From: an uncultured Actinomycetes bacterium
GTDB lineage: Bacteria > Actinomycetota > Thermoleophilia > Miltoncostaeales > Miltoncostaeaceae
DNA: 14,723 nt
Direction: 5' to 3'
Assembly (NCBI GenBank): GCA_937862675.1
Contig: CALMEC010000339.1
Coordinates: 1 to 14,723, forward strand
Below are positions 7,238 through 14,367 of the stretch, in pieces. The notes below the pieces were generated by a model, which had not been told where the DNA came from, searched no databases, and was given only the letters and a program-made list of their open reading frames with translations. Each line of letters begins with the position of its first letter. Within the stretch, counting starts at the first letter, position 1. A program made the translations under genes and the position numbers.

Positions 7238-8529
7238 CGTCGCGTCGAACCCGGGAGGCGGCGTTCCTCGTCCTCCCCGCGCTCCTGGCCCTCATCGGCG
7301 TGGCCACCGTGGCGACGCGGAATGCCGGTGACTACCGGCTGGGCCCGGTGGTGGGCGTGGTGATCGGCCTCGCCGTCTTCCTCGCCCTCAACGTCGCGCT
7401 GCGCGTCCTCGCGCCGGAGGCCGACCCCTACCTGCTGCCCCTGGTGGCCGCCCTGGTGGGAATCGGGCTGGTCCAGCTCTATCGGATCTCACCGTCGCTC
7501 GCACGGACACAGCTGATGTGGATCGTGATCGGCGGGGTCGTGTTCGTGGGGGTGCTGGCGCTCCTTCGCGACTACCACGTGCTCGAGGACTACACCTATC
7601 TCATCGGCCTCTCGGCCGTCTTCCTCCTCGTGCTCACGATGGCGTTCGGACGGGAGCGCGGCGGGGCGAAGCTCTGGATCCCCATCGGCGGAGGCCAGTC
7701 GATCCAGCCGAGTGAGTTCGCGAAGATCCTCCTCGTCATCTTCCTGGCGAGCTACCTCCGGGACCGCCGCGAGGTCCTGGCCATCCCCACATCGCGCTTC
7801 ATGGGCGTCCCGTTCCCGGCCTTCCGGCACATCGGTCCGGTGCTGTTCTTCGTCGGCGCGGCTCTCCTGTCGGTGGTGGTGCTGAACGACTTCGGCGCCG
7901 CACTGCTGTTCGTGGCGATCCTCCTGTCGATGCTCTACGTCGCCACCGGGCGTCTCGCGTACCCGGTGACCGGCCTGGTCATGTTCGCCATCGGATCCCT
8001 CCTCGTGTACGCGTCCGTCCCCCGGATCCGGGTGCGCATCGAGAGCTGGATCACGCCGTTCAGCGACCCGCGGGACACCGGCTACCAGATGGTGCAGTCG
8101 CTCTACGCGCTGGCGGAGGGCGGGCTCGTCGGCCCCGGGTTCGGGGGCAGCATGCTGGTGCGCGACAACGGCACCACCATCGTCCCCGAGCTGCGCACGG
8201 ACTTCATCTTCTCGGCCATCGGCAGTGAACTGGGCTACGTCGGCGCCATCGCCGTCCTCCTCGTGTTCCTGCTGATCGTCCAGCGCGGGTTCGTGATCGC
8301 CTCCCAGGCGAACGACGGGTTCAGCAAGCTCCTCGCCGCCGGGCTCACCTCGGTGTTCGCGGTGCAGACCTTCCTCATCGTCGGCGGCATCGTGCGCGTG
8401 GTCCCGCTGACGGGCGTCACCCTCCCCTTCATGAGCTACGGCGGATCGAGCATCGTCACGAACTTCGCCGCCGTCGCTCTCCTCTGCGCCATCAGCTCGC
8501 GGACCCGGCAGCCGTCGAGGCCGCGGTGA
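7234..8529 (+). CDS. rodA: SEDS peptidoglycan glycosyltransferase (RodA/FtsW family)
   Basis: A 431-residue polytopic membrane protein, with about ten to twelve hydrophobic helices visible, that polymerises lipid II into glycan strands together with its cognate class B PBP. Family signatures: GGAKLWIPIGGGQSIQPSEFAKI in the central part, DTGYQMVQSLYALAEGG (Asp281, 283 onward), GFGGS, and PELRTDFIFSAIGSE (318-332) followed by the late PLTGVTLPFMSYGGSS loop. In the equivalent actinobacterial cluster this gene is called rodA; sequence alone does not separate RodA from FtsW here, so the symbol rests on the neighbour pbpA and the kinase cluster. The GTG 7234 start overlaps the pstP stop, and the stop overlaps the GTG of the PBP gene, so production of this enzyme pair is probably coupled. 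Confidence 0.94.
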   Translation: MTSRRTREAAFLVLPALLALIGVATVATRNAGDYRLGPVVGVVIGLAVFLALNVALRVLAPEADPYLLPLVAALVGIGLVQLYRISPSLARTQLMWIVIGGVVFVGVLALLRDYHVLEDYTYLIGLSAVFLLVLTMAFGRERGGAKLWIPIGGGQSIQPSEFAKILLVIFLASYLRDRREVLAIPTSRFMGVPFPAFRHIGPVLFFVGAALLSVVVLNDFGAALLFVAILLSMLYVATGRLAYPVTGLVMFAIGSLLVYASVPRIRVRIESWITPFSDPRDTGYQMVQSLYALAEGGLVGPGFGGSMLVRDNGTTIVPELRTDFIFSAIGSELGYVGAIAVLLVFLLIVQRGFVIASQANDGFSKLLAAGLTSVFAVQTFLIVGGIVRVVPLTGVTLPFMSYGGSSIVTNFAAVALLCAISSRTRQPSRPR

Positions 8530-9962
8530 ACCGATCGATCCACCGGCTCTACGGCGCCGTCATCGTGGCCTTCGCCATCCTCGCCGCCTTTCTCGCCTGG
8601 TGGCAGATCGTCCGCGCCTCCGATCTGGGCGACCGCGCCGACAACCCCTACTCGTTCGAGCGGGAGCGCAAGGTCGACCGGGGGCGCATCATCACCGCGG
8701 ACGGCACCGTGCTGGCCCGCAGCGTCCCGGTGAAGTCGGGAACCGGCACCGTTTACCGGCGCGTCTATCCCAACGGGACCCTGGCGCCGCATGTCGTGGG
8801 CTACGCCACGCCCGAGCTTGGACGGACGGGCGTGGAGGCCGCGATGAACACGTACCTCGGGGGGAGCTACGGCGCCCAGCCGTTGCTGGAACGCCTGAAC
8901 CTCGACACCAAGCAGGGGGCCGACGTCCAGCTCAGCCTCAGGAAGCGCGTGCAGGAGGCCGCCAACGCGGGTCTGGCCGCGACGGGGAAGCCCGGGGCCG
9001 TCGTGGCGATGAACCCGAAGTCCGGCGCGATCCTTGCCATGGCGTCCAACCCCGGCTTCGACCTGCGTCAGGTCGCCGACGGCTTCGGGTCCATCAGCTC
9101 ACGTCCGAACGCGCCGCTTCTCAACCGCGCCACGCAGAGCCGCCAGCCTCCGGGGTCGACGTTCAAGGTGGTCACCGCCACCGCGGCCATCGACGCCGGC
9201 ATCGCGACCCCCGAAAGCACGTACGACGACACTGGCAGCATCACGATCAACGGCCAGCCCATCACCAACTTCGGACACGAGGTCTTCGGCCCGGGCGTGA
9301 CCCTGACGGCCGCACTGACGCATTCCGTCAACACGATCTTCGCCGGCCTGGGACAGGAGCTGGGACCGCACCGGCTGGGTGAGGCCATGACCCGCTTCGG
9401 CTTCGGGCTCCGTCCCGAGGTGGAGGGGCTGCCGGCCTCCCAGGTGGTGACGTCCGGGCGGTTCCAGGGCGCCACGCTTCTTCCCAACGGCGAGCAGGGC
9501 ATCGACGCCGCCCGCATCGCCATCGGGCAGGAACGGCTGCTCGCGACGCCGCTCCAAATGGCGATGGTGGCATCCGCCGTGGCCAACGGAGGCGTCATCC
9601 AGCGCCCGTACGTGGTGGTCCGCGTTCGCAGCCGTTCCGGCGATATCGTCCGCCAGACGCGCCCCGAGACCCTGTACCGGGCGATGCCGGCCGACGTCGC
9701 CGGGCAGATTTCGGACATGATGCGGTCCGTGGTCGAGGAGGGAACAGGAACCGCCGCCGCATTGTCCGGCCTGTCCGTGGCGGGCAAGACGGGAACCGCC
9801 GAGGTGCCGGGCGGCAACATGGCGTGGTTCATCGGGTTCGCACCCGCGAACGACCCCACGGTCGCGGTCGCCGTGCGGGTGGAGGACACGACGGCAACCG
9901 GAGGGGCGGTCGCGGCACCGATCGCCGCCCAGGTGATGCGCGCGGCGCTGGGGGGATCATGA
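8526..9962 (+). CDS. pbpA: Class B penicillin-binding protein (PbpA-type D,D-transpeptidase)
   Basis: A 478-residue peptidoglycan cross-linking enzyme anchored by one N-terminal helix (about 7-27, LYGAVIVAFAILAAFLAWW), with the rest periplasmic. The RGRIITADGTVLA segment begins the PBP dimerisation region (about 50-130). The transpeptidase domain has the serine nucleophile in STFK (Ser211, Lys214), SVN (267-269) and KTGTAE (421-426). The length and compact N-terminal region match mycobacterial PbpA (about 490 residues), which is needed for septum formation. It starts at GTG 8526 within the end of the SEDS gene and ends with an ATGA overlap into pknB. All three catalytic motifs are intact, so it should be active and beta-lactam sensitive in principle. 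Confidence 0.95.
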   Translation: MNRSIHRLYGAVIVAFAILAAFLAWWQIVRASDLGDRADNPYSFERERKVDRGRIITADGTVLARSVPVKSGTGTVYRRVYPNGTLAPHVVGYATPELGRTGVEAAMNTYLGGSYGAQPLLERLNLDTKQGADVQLSLRKRVQEAANAGLAATGKPGAVVAMNPKSGAILAMASNPGFDLRQVADGFGSISSRPNAPLLNRATQSRQPPGSTFKVVTATAAIDAGIATPESTYDDTGSITINGQPITNFGHEVFGPGVTLTAALTHSVNTIFAGLGQELGPHRLGEAMTRFGFGLRPEVEGLPASQVVTSGRFQGATLLPNGEQGIDAARIAIGQERLLATPLQMAMVASAVANGGVIQRPYVVVRVRSRSGDIVRQTRPETLYRAMPADVAGQISDMMRSVVEEGTGTAAALSGLSVAGKTGTAEVPGGNMAWFIGFAPANDPTVAVAVRVEDTTATGGAVAAPIAAQVMRAALGGS

Positions 9963-11917
9963 CGGTGCAACCGGGAACGGTCATCGAGGGGCGCTATCAG
10001 ATCGAACGGCAGATCGGCACCGGTGGCATGGCCTCCGTCTGGCTGGCGAACGACCGCCTGCTGGGTCGTCCGGTCGCCGTGAAGATCCTGTCCGACCGCT
10101 ATGCCTCCGACCCCGACTTCGTCGAGCGGTTCCGGCGCGAGGCGTCCGCCGCGGCGAAGCTCTCCCACTCGAACATCGTGGCCGTGTTCGACCGCGGGGA
10201 GTACGAGGGCAACTACTACATCGTGATGGAGTACCTGCCCGGACCCGATCTCAAGCGGATCATCCGTGAGCAGGGGCCGCTTGACCCGCGCAACGCCGTG
10301 GACGCGGCGCTCCAGATCCTCAGCGCGCTCGGTGCGGCGCACAAGCACGACGTCATCCACCGCGACGTGAAGCCCCAGAACGTGATGGTGTCCGAGGACG
10401 GCCAGCTCAAGGTCACGGACTTCGGCATCGCACGCGCCGGCGACGACGCGGACATGACGGAGGCCGGCTCCGTGATCGGGACGGCCCAGTACCTCTCCCC
10501 GGAGCAGGCGCGCGGCGACGACGTGACGACGGCCAGCGACTGCTATTCGGTCGGCATCGTCCTCTACGAGATGCTGACCGGGCGCGTCCCGTTCGACGGC
10601 GACACGCCGGTGGCCGTGGCGATGCGCCAGGTCAACGAGCCCCCCGTCGCGCCTCGCCTCCTCGTGCCCTCCATCCCCGAGGACCTCAACGGCATCGTCA
10701 TGCGCGCGCTCGAGAAGCGTCCGGGCGCGCGCTACCGGACCGCCCAGGAGTTCCGGGACGCGCTCCTCTCGGTCCGCCGGCACCTGCCCGAACCTGACGA
10801 CCGGACGGCGATCCTCGCCCCCGTCGATCCTCCGACGCGGGTCATCCCGGCCGTGCGTCCCCCCGAACGCACGGAGGAGACCGTGCCGAGAGGACGCACC
10901 CTGAACACGACGCCCCCGCCAGCGGCGGAGCCGCCCGGCAAGAGCCGGCGCGGCCGCATCGCGCTGATCGTCATCCTCGCGCTCGCCCTCGTGGGAGGCG
11001 CGACGGCCTTCATCCTCGGCACGCGCAACACCGGGGTGACGATCCCGACCGTCAACGGCCAGCCCGCGGACATGGCCCGTCAGGTGCTGAAGAGCGCCGG
11101 GTTCGAGGTCACCGACGACCAGCGTTATGACCTGACGGTGCCCCTGGGCCAGGTCGTCCGCACCGATCCCGCCGGGGGCAAGAAGGCCGACAGGGGATCC
11201 ACGGTCACCATGATCGTGAGCAAGGGGCAGGAGACCGGCACGGTGCCGGACGTCTCGGGCATGACCTGGGACGTGGCCCGCCAGACGCTGGAGGACGCCG
11301 ACTTCCCGGCACGGAAGACCGAGGCGTCCGACAAGGACGTCCCGTCAGGCCAGGTCATCAGCCAGAGCCCCGACGGGGGGAGCACACAGCCCAAGGGGAC
11401 CCAGGTGACCGTCACGATCAGCACGGGGCCGAGGATCGTGACGGTGCCGGATCTCTCGCTGGTGCGCAAGGACGTCGCCATCGCGCGACTCGAGAACGCG
11501 AAGCTCGTCGCGGACGTCCGAGAACGGGAGTCGTCCCAACGGGGTCCAGGTCTCGTCATCGGCCAGGATCCCACTCGGGGCACGAAGGTCGACGAGGGCT
11601 CCACCGTCACCATCTTCGTCTCGGTCGCGCCCCCCTCGACGACCACGACGACCACCACCACGACGACGGGCGCGACGACCGCGAACCTGGTCGCGGTGCC
11701 ACGCCTGCTCGGGTCGAGCTATCAGGACGCGGCCACGAAGCTCAAGGCCGTCGGCCTGCCCGCGGCGATCAGCGACGGCACCATCCCGGGATCCGAGCCG
11801 GAGGGCACCGTCGTGCGTCAGTCACCGGCACCGGGCACCCAGGTCGACCCGACGAAAGCCCAGATCACGATCACCGTCTCGGACGGCACGGGCTCGACGC
11901 CCGCCCTGACCGGATGA
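9959..11917 (+). CDS. pknB: PASTA-domain Ser/Thr protein kinase PknB
   Basis: A 652-residue receptor kinase. Kinase domain about 12-275: GTGGMASVW (20-28), Lys42, alpha-C Glu61, HRDVKPQN (134-141, Asp136), DFG (154-156), SPEQARG and Asp194. By alignment from memory with mycobacterial PknB, Thr167 matches activation-loop Thr171, while the position of Thr173 is Ala169. A Pro-rich juxtamembrane linker leads to one helix (about 334-354), then four extracellular PASTA repeats (about 358-423, 426-490, 491-557 and 576-642). The last is set apart by a linker containing ten consecutive Thr (561-570). PASTA domains bind muropeptides and lipid II, so this is the likely sensor of the operon. The start is ATG 9959 (ATGA overlap with pbpA, G-rich tract just upstream); the frame is open upstream to 9824 but that is inside pbpA. 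Its 3' end is partly duplicated downstream. Confidence 0.96.
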   Translation: MTVQPGTVIEGRYQIERQIGTGGMASVWLANDRLLGRPVAVKILSDRYASDPDFVERFRREASAAAKLSHSNIVAVFDRGEYEGNYYIVMEYLPGPDLKRIIREQGPLDPRNAVDAALQILSALGAAHKHDVIHRDVKPQNVMVSEDGQLKVTDFGIARAGDDADMTEAGSVIGTAQYLSPEQARGDDVTTASDCYSVGIVLYEMLTGRVPFDGDTPVAVAMRQVNEPPVAPRLLVPSIPEDLNGIVMRALEKRPGARYRTAQEFRDALLSVRRHLPEPDDRTAILAPVDPPTRVIPAVRPPERTEETVPRGRTLNTTPPPAAEPPGKSRRGRIALIVILALALVGGATAFILGTRNTGVTIPTVNGQPADMARQVLKSAGFEVTDDQRYDLTVPLGQVVRTDPAGGKKADRGSTVTMIVSKGQETGTVPDVSGMTWDVARQTLEDADFPARKTEASDKDVPSGQVISQSPDGGSTQPKGTQVTVTISTGPRIVTVPDLSLVRKDVAIARLENAKLVADVRERESSQRGPGLVIGQDPTRGTKVDEGSTVTIFVSVAPPSTTTTTTTTTTGATTANLVAVPRLLGSSYQDAATKLKAVGLPAAISDGTIPGSEPEGTVVRQSPAPGTQVDPTKAQITITVSDGTGSTPALTG

Positions 11918-12165
11918 CCCCGAGGAGAACCCTGTCGATGACCGACGCCCACCGCGCCCTCCCCACCCGGCCCGGCCTGCGGCGGGGCCCCTCGGGGGCC
12001 CTCGCCGGGGGGGCGGCCCAGGGGGGCGCCCCCCGAGCGGCCCGACGAAGGCCCAGGTCCCGATCTCCGTCTCGGGCGGGACGGGCTCGGCGCCCGCCCT
12101 GACCGGATGAGGATGACCCGAGGAGAGCCCTGCCGATGACCGTTACGCACCACCGCACCCCGACC
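11849..12165 (+). repeat. Imperfect direct repeat: 3' end of pknB plus following RBS/ATG, duplicated at +193 nt
   Basis: Copy 1 starts at 11849 inside the last 22 codons of pknB and runs to about 11963. Copy 2 starts at 12042 and runs to about 12165. The stop codons are at 11915-11917 and 12108-12110. Over the 69-nt coding part the copies differ at seven positions (about 90% identity by eye). Copy 2 reads PTKAQVPISVSGGTGSAPAL then TG-stop, where pknB reads PTKAQITITVSDGTGSTPAL then TG-stop. Similarity continues past the stop: GAGGAGA, a CCCTG-CGATGACCG block and a His/Arg-coding stretch, with about 5 nt inserted in copy 2 after the stop. Copy 2 has no start codon or kinase sequence in front of it, so it is a relic, not a gene. 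Confidence 0.88.
11965..12041 (+). other. Nearly pure G/C spacer with strong hairpins between the two repeat copies
   Basis: This stretch has only a handful of A or T bases. It includes GGCGGGGCCCC (11981-11991), which can pair with the sequence at 11994-12006 around a two-base loop with one bulge, and the perfect 14-nt palindrome GGGGGGCGCCCCCC (12021-12034). No T-run follows, so a classical intrinsic terminator is not evident. It could slow RNA polymerase or partly terminate transcription between pknB and ddl. It could equally be a by-product of the duplication or an assembly problem. Confidence 0.5.
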
Positions 12166-12180
12166 GGAGATCGCCGATGA
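12136..12180 (+). CDS. Candidate 14-residue leader ORF overlapping the ddl start
   Basis: The ORF encodes MTVTHHRTPTGDRR. It has a good ribosome binding site (GAGGAGA at 12120-12126, nine bases from the ATG), and its TGA (12178-12180) overlaps the ATG of ddl (12177-12179) in the ATGA arrangement used throughout the operon. ddl also has its own GGAGA at 12166-12170. The same RBS-ATGACCG block occurs in repeat copy 1 at 11922-11940, where the ORF (MTDAHRALPT...) stays open to 12102. The ORF may couple ddl translation to the operon or act as a leader peptide. It is too short for codon statistics, so expression is unproven. Confidence 0.35.
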   Translation: MTVTHHRTPTGDRR

Positions 12181-13193
12181 GGCGCCGTGTCGCCGTCCTG
12201 ATGGGCGGACGCAGCGGCGAGCACGAGGTCTCGCTCGTCTCCGGGGCCAGTGTCGCCCGTGCCCTCGACGCCGACCGGTACGAGGTCTTCCCGGTCCTGA
12301 TCGACCGTGCGGGCGGCTGGACGCTGGACGGCGAGCCCGTGGCGCTCGTGCCCGGCTCGGACGGCCACGGTGTCATCGCCTCGCTGTCGGGCGGCCCCAC
12401 CCGCGTGGTGGACGTCGTCTTCCCCGTGCTGCACGGCCCCTACGGTGAGGACGGCACGGTGCAGGGACTCTGCGAGATCGCCGGTGTCCCGTACGTGGGC
12501 GCGGGTGTGGGCGCGTCGGCCATCGCGATGGACAAGGCGATGTTCATGACCGTCGCACGCACGCTCGACATCCCGGTCGTCGAGTCCGTCGAGGTGTGGC
12601 GCTCGGAGTGGACGGCCGATCCGGACACCGTCCGGCGCCGCGTGGACGACGCGCTGCCGTACCCGGTGTTCGTCAAGCCGGCACGCCTGGGGTCCAGCGT
12701 CGGCATCTCACGGGTCACGGACCCGGCGGGCCTTGCCGACGCCATCGAGGTCGCTCTGGAGCACGATCGCAAGGTGCTCGTCGAGCGTGGCATGGTCGGT
12801 CGCGAGGTCGAGGTCGGAGTCCTCGGCAACGAGCACGTGGAGCTGTCACCGGTGGGCGAGATCTCCTACGACAGCGACTGGTACGACTACGACACGAAGT
12901 ACCTGCCGGACCGCATGTCGCTCACGGTCCCGGCCGCGATACCCGACGAGCTGGCCATGCGCCTGCAGGACATCGCCCGCCGCGCTTTCCGCGCCATCGA
13001 CTGCGTGGGGATGGCCCGCATCGACTTCTTTGTGGAGGAGTCTGGCGACGCCCGGGTGCTCGAGATCAACACGATCCCGGGCTTCACTCCGACCAGCGTG
13101 TACGCGAAGCTCTTCGAGGCTGCGGGCATCGCATACCAGCCGCTGGTGGAGCGCCTCATCGACCTGGCCCTGGAGATCGACGGGCAGCGCTGA
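12177..13193 (+). CDS. ddl: D-alanine--D-alanine ligase
   Basis: A 338-residue ATP-grasp ligase that joins two D-alanines for the UDP-MurNAc-pentapeptide terminus, in the cytosol. Visible motifs: GGRSGEHEVSL (10-20), HGPYGEDG (86-93), YVGAGVGASAIAMDK (106-120), PVFVKPARLGSSVGIS (163-178), DYDTKYL (237-243), and the metal ligands Asp283 (RIDFF), Glu297 and Asn299 (EINTIPGFT). Tyr242, in the DTKY motif, occupies the position of the DdlB Tyr216 that marks D-Ala-D-Ala rather than D-lactate ligases. Length and motif order are complete. The start is ATG 12177 with GGAGA six bases upstream, overlapping the stop of the 14-codon ORF. It lies 259 nt after pknB in the same direction and makes substrate for the pathway run by the operon's PBP and SEDS enzymes. 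Confidence 0.96.
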   Translation: MRRRVAVLMGGRSGEHEVSLVSGASVARALDADRYEVFPVLIDRAGGWTLDGEPVALVPGSDGHGVIASLSGGPTRVVDVVFPVLHGPYGEDGTVQGLCEIAGVPYVGAGVGASAIAMDKAMFMTVARTLDIPVVESVEVWRSEWTADPDTVRRRVDDALPYPVFVKPARLGSSVGISRVTDPAGLADAIEVALEHDRKVLVERGMVGREVEVGVLGNEHVELSPVGEISYDSDWYDYDTKYLPDRMSLTVPAAIPDELAMRLQDIARRAFRAIDCVGMARIDFFVEESGDARVLEINTIPGFTPTSVYAKLFEAAGIAYQPLVERLIDLALEIDGQR

Positions 13194-13222
13194 GGGGCGA
13201 GGGACCGCCACAGGCGTGAGGT

Positions 13223-13241
13223 CGATGGCATCGCGCCATCG
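13223..13241 (+). terminator. Hairpin 30 nt downstream of ddl, candidate operon terminator
   Basis: A perfect 7-bp stem, CGATGGC-ATCGC-GCCATCG, follows the ddl stop codon and can be extended by two G-U pairs. No T-tract follows. High-GC actinobacteria often have such tail-less hairpins after genes, so the call rests on position and symmetry. Confidence 0.4.
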
Positions 13242-13370
13242 GTCCGGCGTCTGCACTCGACTACCGCGAACCTTCGTCCACGGACGTTCCGTCACGGCCG
13301 CCGGCAACCGACCGCGCCTTTCGCGATCACCGATCCGACCGACGCGTTCCCGCGGCGTCAGGGAGCACCG

Positions 13371-13414
13371 TCGCCGTCATCGGCGTCAGGGATGCGCGAT
13401 TCCGATGACGGCGA
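13371..13414. terminator. 13-bp inverted repeat between convergent genes, candidate bidirectional terminator
   Basis: TCGCCGTCATCGG (13371-13383) is exactly complementary to CCGATGACGGCGA (13402-13414), with an 18-nt loop. It lies between ddl (plus) and the membrane protein (minus, stop at 13505), where a shared terminator would be expected. There is no T-run on either side. A protein-binding palindrome is possible but less fitting between 3' ends. Confidence 0.45.
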
Positions 13415-13504
13415 GGATCTCCAGTCCTCGATGTGGATGAAGAGCGCCTGGAAGAGACCTGCAACGCTGACATGGGTGACCGCGGTGACTCGTGGGCCAC
13501 GTCG

Positions 13505-14119
13505 TCACCCGGCGCGCATCGCGCGAACGTCGGTCATCGCCGTCGCACCCCGTGATCGCCGTCCGACGACGAAGCCGGCAAGCAGGGCGCCGGTCGTCCG
13601 CAGCGTCACGTCGCCAAGCGTGTCGGTGTAGGCGGTGTCGAGTGCGGGGCCGTGGCGGATGAACGTGTACCACTCCCCGATCTCCCAGGCGATCGCGAGG
13701 ATGGCGCCGATCCCCGTGATCATCATGACGCGGTGCCAGGTTTGCGGTAGGCCGTCGCGGATGAGGAGCCCGATGCCGCCACAGAGCAGCGCCCAGTTAC
13801 CGAAGTGGAGGGCATCGTCAAACCAGTCGACGGTGTCGTAGAGGTCGAAGGTGTTTCCTGTCACATCGATGAGAAACGGGAGCATTATCAGCGTGAACGC
13901 CGTCCATGGAACCCGTGGCCGCTCACCGGCACCGCCCTTCGGACGCCGGTTCATGAGCCACCATCCGGCCGGGACGACGAGCATCATGATCGGATAGGCG
14001 ACAAGCCGCGCGCCGAACGCCTTCCCCTCGAACCGCTCGAGACCCGGAATGAACACGGCGACGGCGAGCTGACCGACGGTGAGGAGAAGAACCGCGAGAG
14101 CCGCATACTTCGCCCTCAT
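13505..14119 (-). CDS. Six-helix integral membrane protein, DUF2238 (YjdF)-like
   Basis: A 204-residue protein with about six hydrophobic helices: 6-24, 39-55, 73-92, 107-121, 130-152 and 172-187 approximately. The DUF2238-like signature is a set of polar residues inside or next to helices: FDDALHFGNW, AWEIGEWYTF and DTAYTDTLGDVTLRTTGAL, i.e. D..LHF, WEIxEW and YxDTxxDxxxxxxGA. No function is established for the family that I can state. The start is ATG 14117-14119 with only a weak GGACG upstream; the N-terminus then enters a membrane helix directly. The gene is transcribed towards ddl, with no close partner gene upstream (about 250 nt without a recognised gene). Family placement is from motif memory. 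Confidence 0.75.
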   Translation of the reverse strand: MRAKYAALAVLLLTVGQLAVAVFIPGLERFEGKAFGARLVAYPIMMLVVPAGWWLMNRRPKGGAGERPRVPWTAFTLIMLPFLIDVTGNTFDLYDTVDWFDDALHFGNWALLCGGIGLLIRDGLPQTWHRVMMITGIGAILAIAWEIGEWYTFIRHGPALDTAYTDTLGDVTLRTTGALLAGFVVGRRSRGATAMTDVRAMRAG

Positions 14120-14144
14120 CGACGACGTCCGTCGGCTTGTGCCA

Positions 14145-14162
14145 GCGTGCGGAACGGCACGC
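14145..14162. promoter_or_regulatory. Short inverted repeat upstream of the DUF2238-like gene
   Basis: GCGTGC-GGAACG-GCACGC is a perfect 6-bp inverted repeat centred about 34 nt upstream of the ATG at 14119. It could be an operator or a 5'-leader hairpin. No clear -10/-35 was found near it, and an arm this short can arise by chance. Confidence 0.2.
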
Positions 14163-14367
14163 AGCGGCGACTTGCGGCCCTCGAAGAGATCGGCATGACC
14201 GATTCATCGGCACCGGCCGCGGAACGGCTTAGGGCACGCGCCCGCCGGGCGTCAACGGCCTGTCGCCTGGGCAGGGACAGCGGGTCGTCATGAAGCACCC
14301 ATCTTTCACACGCAATCGCCATCCGGATGATGGCCCACTCCCGGCCCGCGGCGACGCGACCATGACC

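Larger units (their letters stand above)
13194..13504. other. Convergent intergenic region without a recognisable gene
   Basis: These 311 nt separate the ddl stop from the stop of the minus-strand membrane protein. Reading frames crossing it on either strand have Arg/Ser-rich, shadow-like translations and no ribosome binding sites. It contains two perfect inverted repeats, listed separately, and the 11-nt string GGCGTCAGGGA twice (13354-13364 and 13382-13392). Nothing else was recognised. Confidence 0.6.

Noticed and set aside
9824..9958. Upstream in-frame extension of PknB (and similar extensions of fhaA from 3449 and of the phosphatase from 5870)
   Set aside because: The extensions lie inside the preceding genes, have atypical Arg-rich sequence and no family similarity; the overlap starts at 9959 and 3920 and the RBS-preceded GTG at 5921 fit the families.
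11914..12102. 62-codon plus-strand ORF from the end of pknB through the G/C-rich spacer
   Set aside because: Its translation is mostly Arg/Gly/Ala/Pro from the G/C block and it reads repeat copy 2 in the wrong frame. Only its internal ATG at 11938 with a good RBS is of interest, as the counterpart of the 14-codon ORF.
14116..14322. Short minus-strand ORFs between the DUF2238-like gene and the chaplin-like gene (also 13923-14213 and 14229-14426)
   Set aside because: They are Arg/Ser-rich, without RBS or recognisable motif, and two overlap better genes; I see no gene in 14120-14367.
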